A stretch of 64,000 bases of DNA, taken from positions 60,680,661-60,744,660 of the forward strand of contig OY744528.1 of the NCBI GenBank assembly GCA_963556195.1. The letters are read 5' to 3'. Below, one piece after another: positions 46,615 through 60,194 of this stretch. The stretch comes from Sepiola atlantica (taxonomy: Eukaryota; Mollusca; Cephalopoda; Sepiida; Sepiolidae). Below the pieces are notes generated by a model that was given only the letters and a program-made list of their open reading frames with translations, was not told the origin of the DNA and did not search any database. Within the stretch, counting starts at the first letter, position 1. Every line of letters starts with the position of its first letter. A program made the translations under genes and the position numbers.

Positions 46615-46954
46615 ATTTTTTATTTGTAAAAATTTGTATAATTAAATATGCTTCGAAAATGAGTAATATCTTTCACATTCATCTGGAGATTGACTTTAAC
46701 GTGGTGGCCGCTAGTGTATGGCTTAATTAGAAAGGCGGTACGCGAAAAAAAAAGGGTTAAAAACCACTGCTTTAAATACACAAACTATGTTGTTCGAGGG
46801 AGGGGTAACGCAAAGTAAAGAATGCATATATTGTGCCTGCACACATACGTATGCGGAGTATAAAAGCATATTCTTTATATAATTATGGTTTGCAAGTACA
46901 CATTTTTATGATCTTCACCATCACCACCACCAACAACAACTCCTCTTCCTCCAT

Positions 46955-47045
<91 letters not shown>

Positions 47046-47980
47046 GTATCTAAAAGAGAAATAAAACGTCGTTATCTAAAGAAAGGAAACAATATTAAGT
47101 TGCGCCTTAAAACACAGGCGTGGTCTTAACCTAGGAAAGCTATTCTAGCGCCAACCCCATTTAAAAATGGTGCAATAAAAATAAGAAGTCAATGGTTTAA
47201 GTAAATTTATGAGAGAAAATGCAGTAACAAAACTTACACACGCATATCTATGCACCACGGTGGTGCGGAGGTTAACAGCGAGTTAACAAAAATAGATATG
47301 AATAATATATGACATAGAAGTAAATATTAATCAAAATTAGAAGAATGTTGTAGTTCGCTTGGAGCATTGTGTATAGTGTAGGAATAATATTATTTTTGAA
47401 GGCGATAACAATGCGTTGTTAAAGTGACACATACGACACGTGGAATCGAAAAACAAAACAAAGTGACAATATTGAAAAGTCAATAATTTTCAAATATTTT
47501 TTTTTTTATTTACCAGTGTATCGTGACCGTGGTGTTGGGTTGGAGTGTGTCTTTTCATTATTATTTTTTTTTTAATTTTCGAGGGTATCCCTCATCTTCA
47601 GAATAAAATAAATACTACCACTCGTTGGAGTGTGTTTTTTTTTGCCAAAAGCCGGGGCCGGAAATGTTGGTTTGATTTTAGTAGCAGGTCCGCAGAAGTT
47701 TGTTTATTTATTTATTTTTTTTATTATTTTTTATAAATTCTTATTTGCTATTTTTTTTTAGACATAACCTTTAATTTAAACAATGAAACAAGCAAGCCTT
47801 ACAGAAAAGCAAACAATATCCTGTCATATATTAATTAATAATCTAACCCAAAAAATCCCTGAATCAATAAATCAAAGAGTTGCAACCAATTCCAGCAATA
47901 TAAATATACTCAATCAACACAACAAATCAAAATTCACAGTGAGCATCATGATAAATTAACATCTAATAATAATAATATTG
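46615..47980. other. no gene recognised; ACT/AAT microsatellite
   Basis: Compound (ACT)n(AAT)n at 46962-47044 and T-rich tracts near 47560 and 47710. Nothing coding. Confidence 0.5.
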
Positions 47981-47984
47981 ATAA

Positions 47985-48820
47985 CCTTAAAAATAAACGT
48001 AACGATACTCATCAAATTACTCTTCAAGTTTACTCTCTATACTCTAATTTTTATAATAATCTGCCCAGTAGTTTTTGAAAAAATAAGGACTATTATTTTT
48101 AGGAGACGGTTCTGTCTATTCATACCCTCAAAAATAAATAAATTCCTCCAACTTAATTTCTAATATCTAGGTTCTAAACTTCATAAAAAACTCCCAAGTA
48201 GATTTTTAGATTCATAGGTGCATTTATTTTCAAAGAGGGTGTCCGACCATTTTGTTTCCCTAAAAAATATATCAAGCATAACTCAATAGATTGTCCTTGA
48301 AATCTACTCTCTGTGTTTCAACTTTCATAAATATCTCGTCAGTAATCTTTGAAACCATGGGTTAATTTATTTTCAGGCGGAGGGTGCTATGCCCTCTTAA
48401 AACTTAAACATAACTCATTAGAACTCCCCCCCTTCATGTTTGCTTTCAATGTCCCAAATTTTATAGAAATTTGTCCAATAGTTGTTGATGCATAAGTAAA
48501 ATTATTTTCATTTGACCTCTTTTCCTGTCTACTATTTATGCTTCAAATTCCATAACAATCTGTACATTTGTCTTTGAAAGCATAGCTACATTTATTTTCA
48601 CGGGCCCCATTAGCTCCACTCAAAAATAAATAAAACGTAACTCATTACATTTCCCTTCATATCTATTATATATGTTCAAAATTATATATGTTCAAAATTA
48701 TATTTGTTCAAAGTTATATATGTTCAAAATTATATATGTTCAAAATTATATATGTTCAAAATTAAAAATAATCTGTCCATTACTTTTTTAATCTATTGGG
48801 TACATTTATTTTCTGGAGTA
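47985..48820. repeat. degenerate about 150-bp tandem repeat with 16-bp sub-array
   Basis: About five diverged units share a sequence like aactcattaga..tccttcaaat, ttcataaaaatctg.ccagta and tttgaaa.catgggt..atttattttca. Inside the fourth-fifth unit boundary, ttcaaaattatatatg repeats about six times (48668-48765). Confidence 0.75.
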
Positions 48821-48979
48821 AGTAATACATTTTTTGAGTGGGTGGGGATCGTCATTTTTGGCTGGGCTCTTCTACAAAAAAATCCTGACTCATCTAAACA
48901 TGTTATTACAGACTTAGTTGTGGCATGCTGACGAACATTTTTTTCAAATTCAACCACGACAGACCAAAATGATATTTTG

Positions 48980-49185
48980 CTTCCATGCTGACTACAATAT
49001 GGTCGTCTACAAGTCCAATATCAACAAATACTTGTCGAGTTTTCCTTTTAAATAATCAAATTCTGTCCTTTCGACCTATACTTTCTAATCCTCTCATAGT
49101 ATTTTTCTCACCCAACTGACAATCCCATTAAGCCTGATCGAATGGCATTTGGCGTTGGTAAGTGGTGACATATTAATATTAAAAT
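48980..49185 (+). mobile_element. LINE 3-prime fragment
   Basis: Translation CFHADYNMVVYKSNINKYLS and the following UTR text (cattaagcctgatcgaatgg) match the end of the LINE at 14430-14560. Confidence 0.75.
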
Positions 49186-49245
49186 AAAACTTTAGCGCGG
49201 CTGACAGAATGAGAGACATACTCCCTATTCACTAGCTTTGCCGCG

Positions 49246-49410
49246 AAGGCAGATTAGACACAAGGTCGTTTTTGAACGTGGGAAAAATCCAGTTCATCAA
49301 GAACGGGCACTCTGGATTGGAGAACAATATAAAGTGTCTAGAACCTCTCCCTCACCAACCGAGACAAGAACAGATACTACACTCTGATCCCAGCTTGATA
49401 GTCGAGAAAG
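49246..49410. repeat. interspersed repeat family R2, copy
   Basis: Matches 40120-40330 (cgcgaaggcagattagacac, gtgggaaaaatccag, gggcactctggattgg, agatactacactctg). Confidence 0.7.
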
Positions 49411-49419
49411 ATCTCAGAG

Positions 49420-51085
49420 TGACAGACAGGGTCTCATACATACATTTATCGCAGTCTATTATTGCTACAAATCTTATATGTAGTTAAAGCACGATCACGA
49501 CTGAAAAATAAGTCAAAAGAGTAAATTGATGAAACAAAAACGATTACGTTTTAAAGTAGCACTGTGTGTTGCGTCATTTTATTATTATAGAGACACTGGC
49601 GGCATTTTGGCTCTTCCTGCCAATTTCTGTCATGGTAAAGGCAACCGTCAACAAGCTACTGGGACACTTGCATAGTTGAAGTGATGAGTCGAAGACTAGA
49701 GAGCGCCAGAATTAGGCGACTGGCGATCTTACGAGCCATACGTGGGAAATTACAATCGGTATTAAACCTGCCGATTAGGAGGGAGATAAAAAGACGGAGA
49801 ACATTCAGGCTTTTATGTTGTTGATGTTGGAATTTAACAAAAGACTCTTCTAAAACGATCTTAATATGAATCCATTTTGAAATTATAAATCAAACAAAGA
49901 AAAAAAGATTTATGTATATGTTATATTATGGAAGGGGGCCCATATTTTTGGAAACGATTAAGTTAGCTAGTATGAATTAGGGCTGGGGTCAGTTGAGACA
50001 ATAAGTGCGGGCCAAGCTGACATGCACTGGAGGGGATTGTTGTGAGTGAATCATTTTTGTCGAACCATAACAAAGTGACAAATTCGGCACCGATGCAGGG
50101 AATCTCGGGTCAGAGAAGGGCAGATATGGAACGATTGTTGAATGTCGTATCTGATTGGCCGATGCGAGGCAAGTGTCTGTTACGTCATTTGTTTTTCTCA
50201 AAAACTGGAGTTTTGGAAAAGAGAACGCTTTGGAAGTGAGAGCGAGAATACCAACGATGTAGTCGCTCGTCCTGAAATCAAGCGTACCCATGAGAAAGTG
50301 GGTTAAAAGTTATGGTCTGGATCTCGAATGAGACTCGACATATATCCCCATGCATCCGTCGCACCCCACAAAGAAAGGTATCAATGAGCGAAGAATGGAG
50401 TGAGACGAATGGATGAAAATCCCTCCACAGCACAAGACAGATGAATAAAGGAATTGAATCTCTCTCTAAAAAAAACCTGTCTCCAAGCTTTGTTTCCTGC
50501 ATGAAAACAAAAGTTGTCCATAGAGCAAAGGCGGCTAGCACTGATCACAGCCAGAGACGTAATGAAACCCACGGCACAGATATCGACGACGACCAGTAGA
50601 CGAAGAAAAAACGATATGGTAACTTTTTTGTGTACAATTGAACATTTTCGGGTCCTAATTTGATGAAGTGAAAAGAAAATCTGTGACAGATGAAAAAGAA
50701 AAAAGGGGTGTACCAAATGTTTTAAAAAGAAAAGTGTTTAAAAAGAAAAGTTGGTTAAAAGAGCAGTGTTTAATATAATTTGCTTAAAGAAAAGGGTTTA
50801 AAATAATATGTTTACAGAGAAAAGAATTTAAAATAAGAAAAGTGTTTGATGTAATTTAAAGAATGAACAGAGAAAAGTATAAAGGCTATATACATTTATA
50901 TAATTACGAGAAAAAAGTTAAGAACGATTATGAAAGTGTAACATGTTGAGACGTAGTTAAAACTGTTAATTATTCATACATCTGTGAAAGATATTAAGAA
51001 CTTTGCATCGATTTTATGAGACGAGCCTTGGCCGGCGCTTCCGAAGGCGATTTTCGTGTTATTTCTAAACTTTCGTATTTCGAGA
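49420..51085. other. unassigned, relatively GC-rich
   Basis: 49560-50600 has more GC and CpG than its surroundings, and open frames of up to 111 codons on the minus strand, but none has a domain I recognise. It could be an old repeat, a promoter region or exons of an unknown gene. Confidence 0.4.
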
Positions 51086-51090
51086 AGCGT

Positions 51091-51185
<95 letters not shown>

Positions 51186-51212
51186 GGTGTGTGTGTGGGT
51201 GTGTGGGTGTGA
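51091..51212. repeat. (TA)n followed by GT/GGGT repeat
   Basis: About 85 bp TA, then gtgtgtgggtgtgtg. Confidence 0.97.
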
Positions 51213-51383
51213 CGAGAAACAATAAAAACAAAAAACAAATAGCTTAGAATAATAAAAAGTTTTAAAAAACAACACCAAAACGAACAAAAAATAACACTAT
51301 TTGATGGATTGGTATACATATATTGACTAAGTATTGTCTATCTATATATATCATTCTTTTCATAGTCTATTTTAGTCTCTTTG

Positions 51384-51395
51384 TCTATCTATCTA

Positions 51396-51437
<42 letters not shown>

Positions 51438-51818
51438 TATAGATATATATATATATATATCGATATCTATTTATAAATATAATAAATATATCTCTTGATC
51501 TCTGTTCACATCTATCGATCTATCTGTCTATCTAAGTACTTTCATATCTATATATTCACATCTGTTCAAAACTATCTATTTATCTGCCTGAAGCATTTCG
51601 GTCAGATTTTTCCAACCCTATCTTTCTGTTACTCATTTCATTCATATCTCTACATCCGTCTTCTACCGTTTCTATCTTTCGATTTATTTTAAGAGCTGTC
51701 TAATTGTTTTTATAACTGTATCTATTAACCTGTTAAAGTATTTCGTTAGTTATCTATATATCTATCTATATATCTATCTATATATCTATCTATTTGAATT
51801 GCCATCTACGTATTGTCA

Positions 51819-51855
<37 letters not shown>
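51384..51855. repeat. TA and TATC simple sequence
   Basis: Interrupted TA and ctat/tatc repeats, with a pure TA block at 51823-51855. Confidence 0.9.
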
Positions 51856-51860
<5 letters not shown>

Positions 51861-51924
51861 TAAGCCTATTAAATTCGGTCTACATATTTATCCATTTATA
51901 CATGTCGAATTTTCATTTCATGAA

Positions 51925-53080
<1,156 letters not shown>

Positions 53081-53084
53081 GTTT

Positions 53085-53590
53085 GATGACAGGTCCATTT
53101 CAGATCGAAAGTTGAAAAAAAAACGTCTATTTGGATTGTTTGTACATATTTTTTTTAAATACTTCAAGAGACATCAACTTTTGTATATTTTGTATAGCTT
53201 GTGATTAGTAAACACATAAATACTTTTTTATATCTATCTCAGCCCACCATCTCTGCCATCTTTTCTAAAGCGCGCGATTTTGTTTCATTTCGTCTGTAAT
53301 TAGGTGGAAAGTCTTTGTTGACATAACTATTGCAGATCGCTATATACGAATATAACAAGGTGAGGATAGTAGTCCGAATAATCCGAATAATCGAAATGTG
53401 CGAGTTGTATTTATACAAAATGAGTAATATATACTTCATTTGAGAAGGCCTCTATCGTCTGTCCGGAGATGTAATTAAATCTAAAGCCCTATATCAAGAT
53501 CAAACACAACTTTTCACGCGTACAATTTTTCGAGGAGTCTGGTGCTGATATTCATTTTGTACAAGTATTTTTTCCAAAATATCGTGGGTT
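53085..53590. other. start of insert inside the Hsp70 pseudogene, unassigned
   Basis: No homology recognised between the Hsp70 break and the telomere-like repeat. Confidence 0.45.
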
Positions 53591-53596
53591 TCTGGA

Positions 53597-53656
53597 TTAG
53601 GGTTAGGGTTAGGGTTAGGGTTAGGGTTTAGGTTAGGGTTAGGGTTAGGGTTAGGG
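53597..53656 (+). repeat. interstitial telomere-like repeat, ten TTAGGG units
   Basis: ttaggg repeats with one tttagg variant near 53627, 60 bp in all, within the sequence that splits the Hsp70 pseudogene. TTAGGG is the telomere repeat of molluscs and vertebrates. Confidence 0.95.
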
Positions 53657-53659
53657 TGA

Positions 53660-54560
53660 GTTCCTGGGTTCGCTCTGGATAGACATTAATAGCCAAACAG
53701 GGTTAAATTATATTTTATTATGCCCAGAATATTATTATGCACAGTGGAAAGTGTCCCAATTAGAAACTTTTTAGCGTGGTTCTCCACGCACACATGCTAA
53801 TCCTTTGAGTTTCTTGCAGTACACCAGTCTCAGTCCGAAATTGTTAAGGACTTGAGACTCCAACATTAGCAACTACGATATACTTAAAATCGATAGTCTT
53901 ATGTCTTGTGGTCTAACCGTAAGAAATTAAAACACAAAGGTTTCAAAGACAGGTTTCCAGCACCACCACCACCGCTTTTTCTCTGCTTTTCTCTGTCAAC
54001 TCCAGCCTTCCATTTTAGTCCTTCCATTTACCTCAGCTGATCCGCACATATGCTAATTAGTTGTAACTACAAAAGTCTACATCTGCGAAGAAAATCCCTC
54101 CCTCACTTTGGCACATGGACGGTCACAACATGCGAGACATCGCATTCTCTTCTCAGCGGGTAAGTGTTCCTCTTTATTGTCACATTATGATCGTTAAGGG
54201 TTATTCCAAATCAACAGAAGTATTAACGTACTATTTGTAATGATGCATTTTAAAGCCGATCGATTTCGGCATTTGTCTTTTTCTTAAAAAGCTAAACCGG
54301 GACGATAAACTGAAATTAGAAAACAAAGAAACATACAGTTATCGAATAACATATTAAAACATGGATATCTACGAGGAAGGACTGAGTATCACAAAACCGT
54401 ATGCACACGGGACACTTCAGCAATTCATCATAGCGTCTCCCACTAGGCGCGGGACCCAATTTGACCAAATCTGTTTAATCAGCCTTGATTGTGGTGCTCG
54501 TTAAAAATAATCTTACTTAAATTCCTATTTGAAAGACTCATAAAAATACCCTTTTTCTAC
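53660..54560. other. no gene recognised
   Basis: Lies between the telomere-like tract and the DNA transposon. Nothing identified. Confidence 0.45.
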
Positions 54561-54570
54561 ACTGTGTGAT

Positions 54571-54901
54571 TAGACCTCTTCAAAATTGACCTTTTTCTTC
54601 AAACATATGGAAACTGATATTATTCCCATTCTCCAAGGTCTAAATTAGCTAAATATACCAGTTATTGTGATCTTGGACCTTGGCTATGCCTGCCTCAAGA
54701 GCCATGTAATTTTATTGTTGACGTTTTTCAAAAACGCTGCAAAATTTGGGATATTATGTCCTTATTTTCATTGTAGCTTTCCAGAGGTTGATGCTATAGC
54801 ATTGAAAGTGGTACCAAATGAAAGCTAATAAAATTTTCCTGCATATGGTAGTAAACACATGAACACCTGTGTTAATTTTAATTAATTTTAATGCACAAAC
54901 A
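54571..54901 (+). repeat. left terminal inverted repeat
   Basis: Runs from tagacctctt to atgcacaaaca. It includes ggaccttggctatgcctgcc and ttttcaaaaacgctgcaaaa, which may bind the transposase. The transposase reading frame begins about 170 bp further in. Confidence 0.92.
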
Positions 54902-55071
54902 TATATATTTTTTATGCTTGGAAAGGATGCCATCATATAATACATAACTTTATCTCAAAAATGTTACTCTTAATGCATGTATATAATTTATTATCACTAA
55001 GTATGTTTTATCTCTTCATTCTAGATTGTAAGTTAAAGCTGATTTGTTAAGATTTGTGAACTGTTGACAAC

Positions 55072-57337
55072 ATGGCATCTGGAAGACAACTATGCTGTGG
55101 GAAAGTGGTCAGCGATACAAGTGAACGGAATGAACCAACTGAATAGAGAAGAAAGGTGGCAACTCCTGCCACAAGGTCATTCAGTGATGTGTATCTCATT
55201 TGGCAACCCAGCTCCAGCATCAGGGGCTCTCAACTTCCTACTAATCGCCAGGTGTTTCAGTATTTCCTGCATTTGAGGAATGATAATCCCAACAGTGACA
55301 ATAGGTCTTTAGCCCATGATACAGTGGATGTCGTTTTGCCATTCTGGAATATGGCAAGGATTAAAACACTAACTAGACCAAATGCAGTCAACCGTTTCAT
55401 GATCCTCCATGAAAAGTACAGGAAAATTGTTAAAAACAAGGGAAGAAATAACAAAAGAGAAACAAGCTAACTTTCTGAAGGACTTAGACAAGTTATTTGA
55501 TATTGGAGCAAAGGATGTTGTGGAGGAGATAAGAAGCAACAGGCTGCTCACAAAGGAGACCAAGGAAGAGGACGTCAATTTCTACTTGGACCAACAGACA
55601 ACTCGCCTGGCACACATGTCAGGTCATGATAAGGTGTTTGAGAAGAAGTCTAGAGAGAAAAGCTTCCGAGAAGAAAGAGAAGAGAGAATGTTATCATCAG
55701 TGACTGCTGCAGCAGCAGAAGTTGGGAAAATTTCAAGTGATGAAGACCCAGAGAACAGTCAAGGCTCTGGTACTAGTGAGGGTTCAGAATACACTGAGAC
55801 AACACCAAGCTGTTCATCAAAACCAAGTACGATAACCTTACACTTTCCACACTCAGTTATGACCAGTGAAGAGATTTGTAGCACTGCAGATCGGTTGTCA
55901 CTCTCTGACAACCAGACTACAGCCATGGTGTCTGCAGTGTTGAAGGCAAGAGGCGCAGATCTTGATGACTTTGTTATATCAGCCTCTACTACAAGACGAA
56001 ATAGGATAAACACTCGTCATAACTTGTGCCAAAGTTACATGAATAAATTCAAGGAAAGTCCGCCAGATTACTGCACACTACACTGGGATGGAAAACTTCT
56101 ACGGGATGTTCTTGGTGAAATATACCCAGTGGAAAGTCTTGCAGTGCTCGTCTCTGGTACTCCACAGTATGAAGAAGGGAAGCTGCTTGGTGTGCCCTTC
56201 ATAGAAAGTTCCACAGGAATCCAACAGTGTAATGCTACATTGGAACTGATAGAAGCATGGGGTCTCACAGACAACATTGTAGGCTTGGTATTTGATACCA
56301 CAGCAAGCAACAGTGGCATCAACAAGGGTGCAGCGAAGCTTATTGAAGAAAAACTAGGCAAAAAGGTATTCTACTTCGCTTGTCGCCATCACATATCAGA
56401 GGTAATAATTGGAAGTGTATGGGAGGCTGTGTTCAACAAGGTCAAGAGTCCTGACAACCCAATGTTCAGCAATGTGAAAGAGAAGTGGGACAAGTTGGTT
56501 AAGGACTGCCTAAGAGTTCTGGGCCTAGTTGAACAAGACTTGAAACAGAAGAAGACAAGCACAATTGCAGTCTTAAGCAATTTCCTTGAGGAAGCAAGTC
56601 CGAGGGCAGATTACAGAGAGGTGGCAGAGCTGTGCCTGATCCTGCTTGGTGAGAAACCTCCTCGCGGTATCCACTGGGCCAAGCCAGGTGCCATTCACCA
56701 AGCCCGCTGGATGGCCAGGAACATTTACTGTATGAAGATGCTCATGTTTTCCAAGAAACTAAAATACAACACGGACACTATCTTCAAGCTGAAGAGGAAG
56801 AACAAGTTCCTGACCTTATTCTACACCAGCCACTGGGTGACCACCACATCTGCAGCTGATGCACCTATCCATGACCTCCAGCTTATGAAGAACATGCTGC
56901 AATACAAGCAGTATGACTATGAACTGGCAACCTCTGTTCTCAAGAAAATGAACAACCACCGCTGGTATCTGACCCAGGAACTAGTGCCATTCACCTTGTT
57001 CAGTTCACATGCCAGCATGACCAAGTCTGCAAAAGAGAAGCTCGCAGTCAAGCTGTCAGAAACAGAGAAACCTGAGAGTTACAGGAAAGGCAAGCCAGTG
57101 TTTCCTGTCATCAATGCAGCTACAGTTCGCACAGACCTGGTAGGGCCAGAGTCTCACTTTCTGTTTGATGCTCTTCGAGTGAAATGTGACTGGCTCACTA
57201 CTTCTGCTGACACCTGGGAAGACAATGACAGCTACAGGAATGCACAGAAGTTTGTGAGGTCAGTGAAAGTGACCAATGATGGGGCTGAGAGAGGTGTGAA
57301 ACTAATGAGTGACTTTTGCAACTCAGATCACAAGTGA
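55072..57337 (+). pseudogene. DDE/RNase H-like transposase, one nonsense codon and one frameshift
   Basis: The reading frame opens with ATG at 55072 (MASGRQLCCGKVV). It meets TAG at 55144-55146, continues in the same frame (SFSDVYLIWQ, QVFQYFLHLRN, LPFWNMARIKT), then needs a frame change near 55430-55450 to join a 1.9-kb open frame ending at TGA 57335. After the join come ANFLKDLDKLFDIG, LHWDGKLL (Asp, 56087), GLVFDTTASNSG (Asp, 56294), FACRHHISEV (a C-x2-H motif, 56381), ADYREVAELCLILLG and HQARWMARNIYCMKM. Two Asp followed by C-x2-H is the layout of RNase H-fold transposases such as hAT, MULE and relatives. Similar uncharacterised proteins occur widely in invertebrate genomes. Codon use is clean and the long frame is open, so decay is recent. 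Confidence 0.85.
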
Positions 57338-57528
57338 CCCAGAGCAAAGAAGCTGCTTACTACAAGTTGTGGAGTACCACAGGAAAAAATTTGACAGTTT
57401 CAAAAAAGCCACATTGAACAAGTGATAATACATGTATTAGTAACATCCTATCTGACAGTTTCTTATGCAATATATGTGTCAGTGCAGTGCTATCATACTA
57501 CCAAACTGATTTTTTGTAGTGTCCCAGC

Positions 57529-57869
57529 TGTTTGTGCATTAAAATTAGTTAAAATTTACACAGGTGTTCATGTGTTTTATTGTGCTTACTACCATATGCA
57601 AGAAAATGTTATTAGCTTTCATTTGGTACCACTTTCAATGCTATAGCATCAACCTCTGGAAAGCTACAATGAAAATAAGGACATAATATCCCATATTTTG
57701 CAGCGTTTTTGAAAAACGTCAACAATAAAATTACATGGCTCTTGAGGCAGGCATAGCCAAGGTCCAAGATCACAATAACTGGTATATTTAGCTAATTTAG
57801 ACCTTGGAGAATGGGAATAATATCAGTTTCCATATGTTTGAAGAAAAAGGTCAATTTTGAAGAGGTCTA
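57529..57869 (-). repeat. right terminal inverted repeat
   Basis: Reverse copy of the left TIR. It has an extra gcacaataaaa-like 11 bp near 57578-57590. Confidence 0.92.
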
Positions 57870-57879
57870 CTGTGTGATA

Positions 57880-58185
57880 TTATCGCATTGTCCTTTTGGT
57901 TTATCTGTGAAAATCTTTATATATAAAATGTTAGTGCCTGCTTGTTTATTTGTTCACAAAAGTCTAGGTTTATGGAGGTAAACCATATATATTTGGAACG
58001 TAGATTACTCGGAGTACTTGGATGAGTATATTTCAGTTTGATTAAAGGGTATATAATAATAGGGTTGGGGTCTGCGTTCGCCCCAAACATCCATAAAATA
58101 TAAAATATCACTTTTTATTTCATTTGATTTCTAAATTAAAAATTATAGAAATGAAAGCATAGAAATAGAAATTGTAATATAGAGT
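57880..58185. other. no gene recognised
   Basis: A phrase with gtaccgcctgc-like text is absent; only AT-rich sequence with ataataatagggttggggtc at about 58055. Nothing assigned. Confidence 0.4.
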
Positions 58186-58189
58186 TAAG

Positions 58190-58660
58190 GTGTTAAAGCA
58201 ATTAAATATGATTTATGACATATTTGCATTCTAGAAAATGTCTAACATTTAAGGCTTAAGCTTAAGATATCTTACGAAGAAATTGAAATTCAAAAAAACA
58301 TGCTTAATTGGTGTCTACTGACTATGAATAAAATTAATGCAAAACAGAAATATTTACATTTTTAAATGGGAGGTTGGGTTGTGTCCATATATGCCACCCT
58401 AAACTTCCTTTAAAGTACTCCAAAGAAACTGTCATTTTTGGAATATTTATTTATTAATGTTCAATAACTATTGTTAAAAGTTCACAAAGTCGGAGGTATC
58501 TAAATTTCCACAAAGCATCCCCTCCTTTTACGCCTTTGCATAAAACTAAATTAAACTAAATATAGCCCACATTTTGACTCCCTGCACCTAGCAGCTGTGC
58601 TCCAAAATTCATAATGAATTAATACTGTACATAAAACTATATATACATATACACATAACT
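58190..58660. repeat. interspersed repeat family R1, copy 3
   Basis: Matches copies 1 and 2: ctagaaaatg, gaaattgaaattca, ggtgtctactgactatgaat, ttaaagtactccaaagaaac, ttgttaaaagttcacaaagt and the end agcagctgtgctccaaaatt. The 5-prime part is shorter than in copy 1. Confidence 0.82.
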
Positions 58661-58664
58661 TTCC

Positions 58665-60190
58665 ATACTCTATACACATTACATATTTTAAATTCTAACG
58701 GCCATGTTTCATTCGAAAAAAAAAACACAAAATAACAACACTCTTTTCACGTCACATATCCACCAAGTATTTTCAAGTATTGTACTTATGTTTTTAATTT
58801 ATTCTCTTCAAATGAATCTTCCTGATGAAGTCTTTTAAATGAAAACGAAACGTTCATGTATATCTAAATAATATAGGTTTTCCTTTTTTTATTTTCTATA
58901 CCTAACTTTATATAAATTGAATAAAACTGAATACTTTGAAACGTTTCATGGATTCGGATTGCGGTCTGGATCACCCCTGGAATATAATCACTTGTTATCT
59001 TCGTCCCACTTTTAAAAAGGCGTCAATATCAGTTCATCATATTAAAAGAATCACATGCACCAAAACCAATAGGGATAAAACATAGGCTCTTTCTTTCGAC
59101 GGTAGGGGGGGGGGCTGATGTAAATGTTCTAATTGATATGGTATTAAAAACGATGTACAAAATAAGGCTGCTATGTGATGCGGGGTGGTAGCATGTACTA
59201 ATAATGATAAGGTTTAAGTACATTTTAGGGTTTATTTATTTAGCCTATTTTCCCACCAGGCATAAACATATGAAGAAGGGATACAACAGAAAAACGATTG
59301 CATCTATATCATGATTGAGTATTTTTATTCTTGTTTGATCGTTACTAATAGGCTCTAAAACTATTCAACAGAATTACACTACATTTTGCATGAAACCCCC
59401 CTGGCGGATTTAATGGAAAGCGCCTGGGTTTCACTACATGATTTTATTAGTTGTGTTTTCCACGTCTGAACTGCATTCCCTCAATGATGTGAAAAAAGTT
59501 GAAGCCTCGTTTTTACTTCTGGAGTGACGTATGCAAAGTATTCTAATAAAGAGAAATAGCTGATAACTGACTTTTACATATACACGCAATTTTTTCGTTT
59601 TATATTTTTTCAACTAATCTAATGTAAATTGCGATTCAATTTTCTTTTCATACGTTCATTTTTGAAGTATTTTCTAAGCATATTTGCATCTCCGAATTCT
59701 GCTTTTCAGTGCGAATAATCAGTTCTTGTTCGATTTAATTATCTGATACTAGTATCTTCTCTGCCCCCCCCCCCCCCGAAGTGAGAGAAGAGCACGTGAT
59801 GTTTCTTCGGGTACATTATGCTTGCGTACCTTTTTTGCAAGTCCCTCCGATTTCGTGATAGTAGTGCATCAGAGCTGCCAGTCTCTTTCTATCTTTGTTT
59901 AAATAGTGTCGTATTCGAACAAAATCTCTTGATTCTAACGGTTCTACGTTTCTATAAGAATAGAGTTTTTCTTTTGCCCTATTTTCATTTCTTTCATTCA
60001 TTTGGCTTTGTTTGGCTAAGAGATTGTGTCTATTTTCTATCCATCAGCATTTCTTAACGAGATAATCCATGTTCACCCAGTGTAGTGCAATGTATTAATA
60101 ATTCAAACGATGAATCTTTACATATCTAAAGAATACTTTTATATCGTTTTTGTTGTTGTTATTGTTGTCATTGTTGGTTTTTGTGGGGGG
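58665..60190. other. no gene recognised
   Basis: AT-rich, with poly-C runs near 59766 and a poly-G run near 60186. The phrase cctgatgaagtctttt...gaaacgttc at 58830 is often seen at retroelement ends, but I cannot tie it to one. Confidence 0.45.
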
Positions 60191-60194
60191 GGGG

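Larger units (their letters stand above)
54571..57869. mobile_element. 3.3-kb DNA transposon with about 335-bp TIRs and 9-bp TSD
   Basis: Left TIR 54571-54901 and right TIR 57529-57869 are inverted copies beginning TAGACCTCTTCAAAATTGAC. They differ by few bases and one 11-bp indel near 54854/57578. The element is flanked by ctgtgtgat at 54562-54570 and 57870-57878, a perfect 9-bp target duplication (10 if one shared A is counted). It carries one transposase gene. Long TIRs and a 9-bp duplication are typical of Mutator-like elements, but the transposase is not one I can assign with certainty. Confidence 0.93.
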
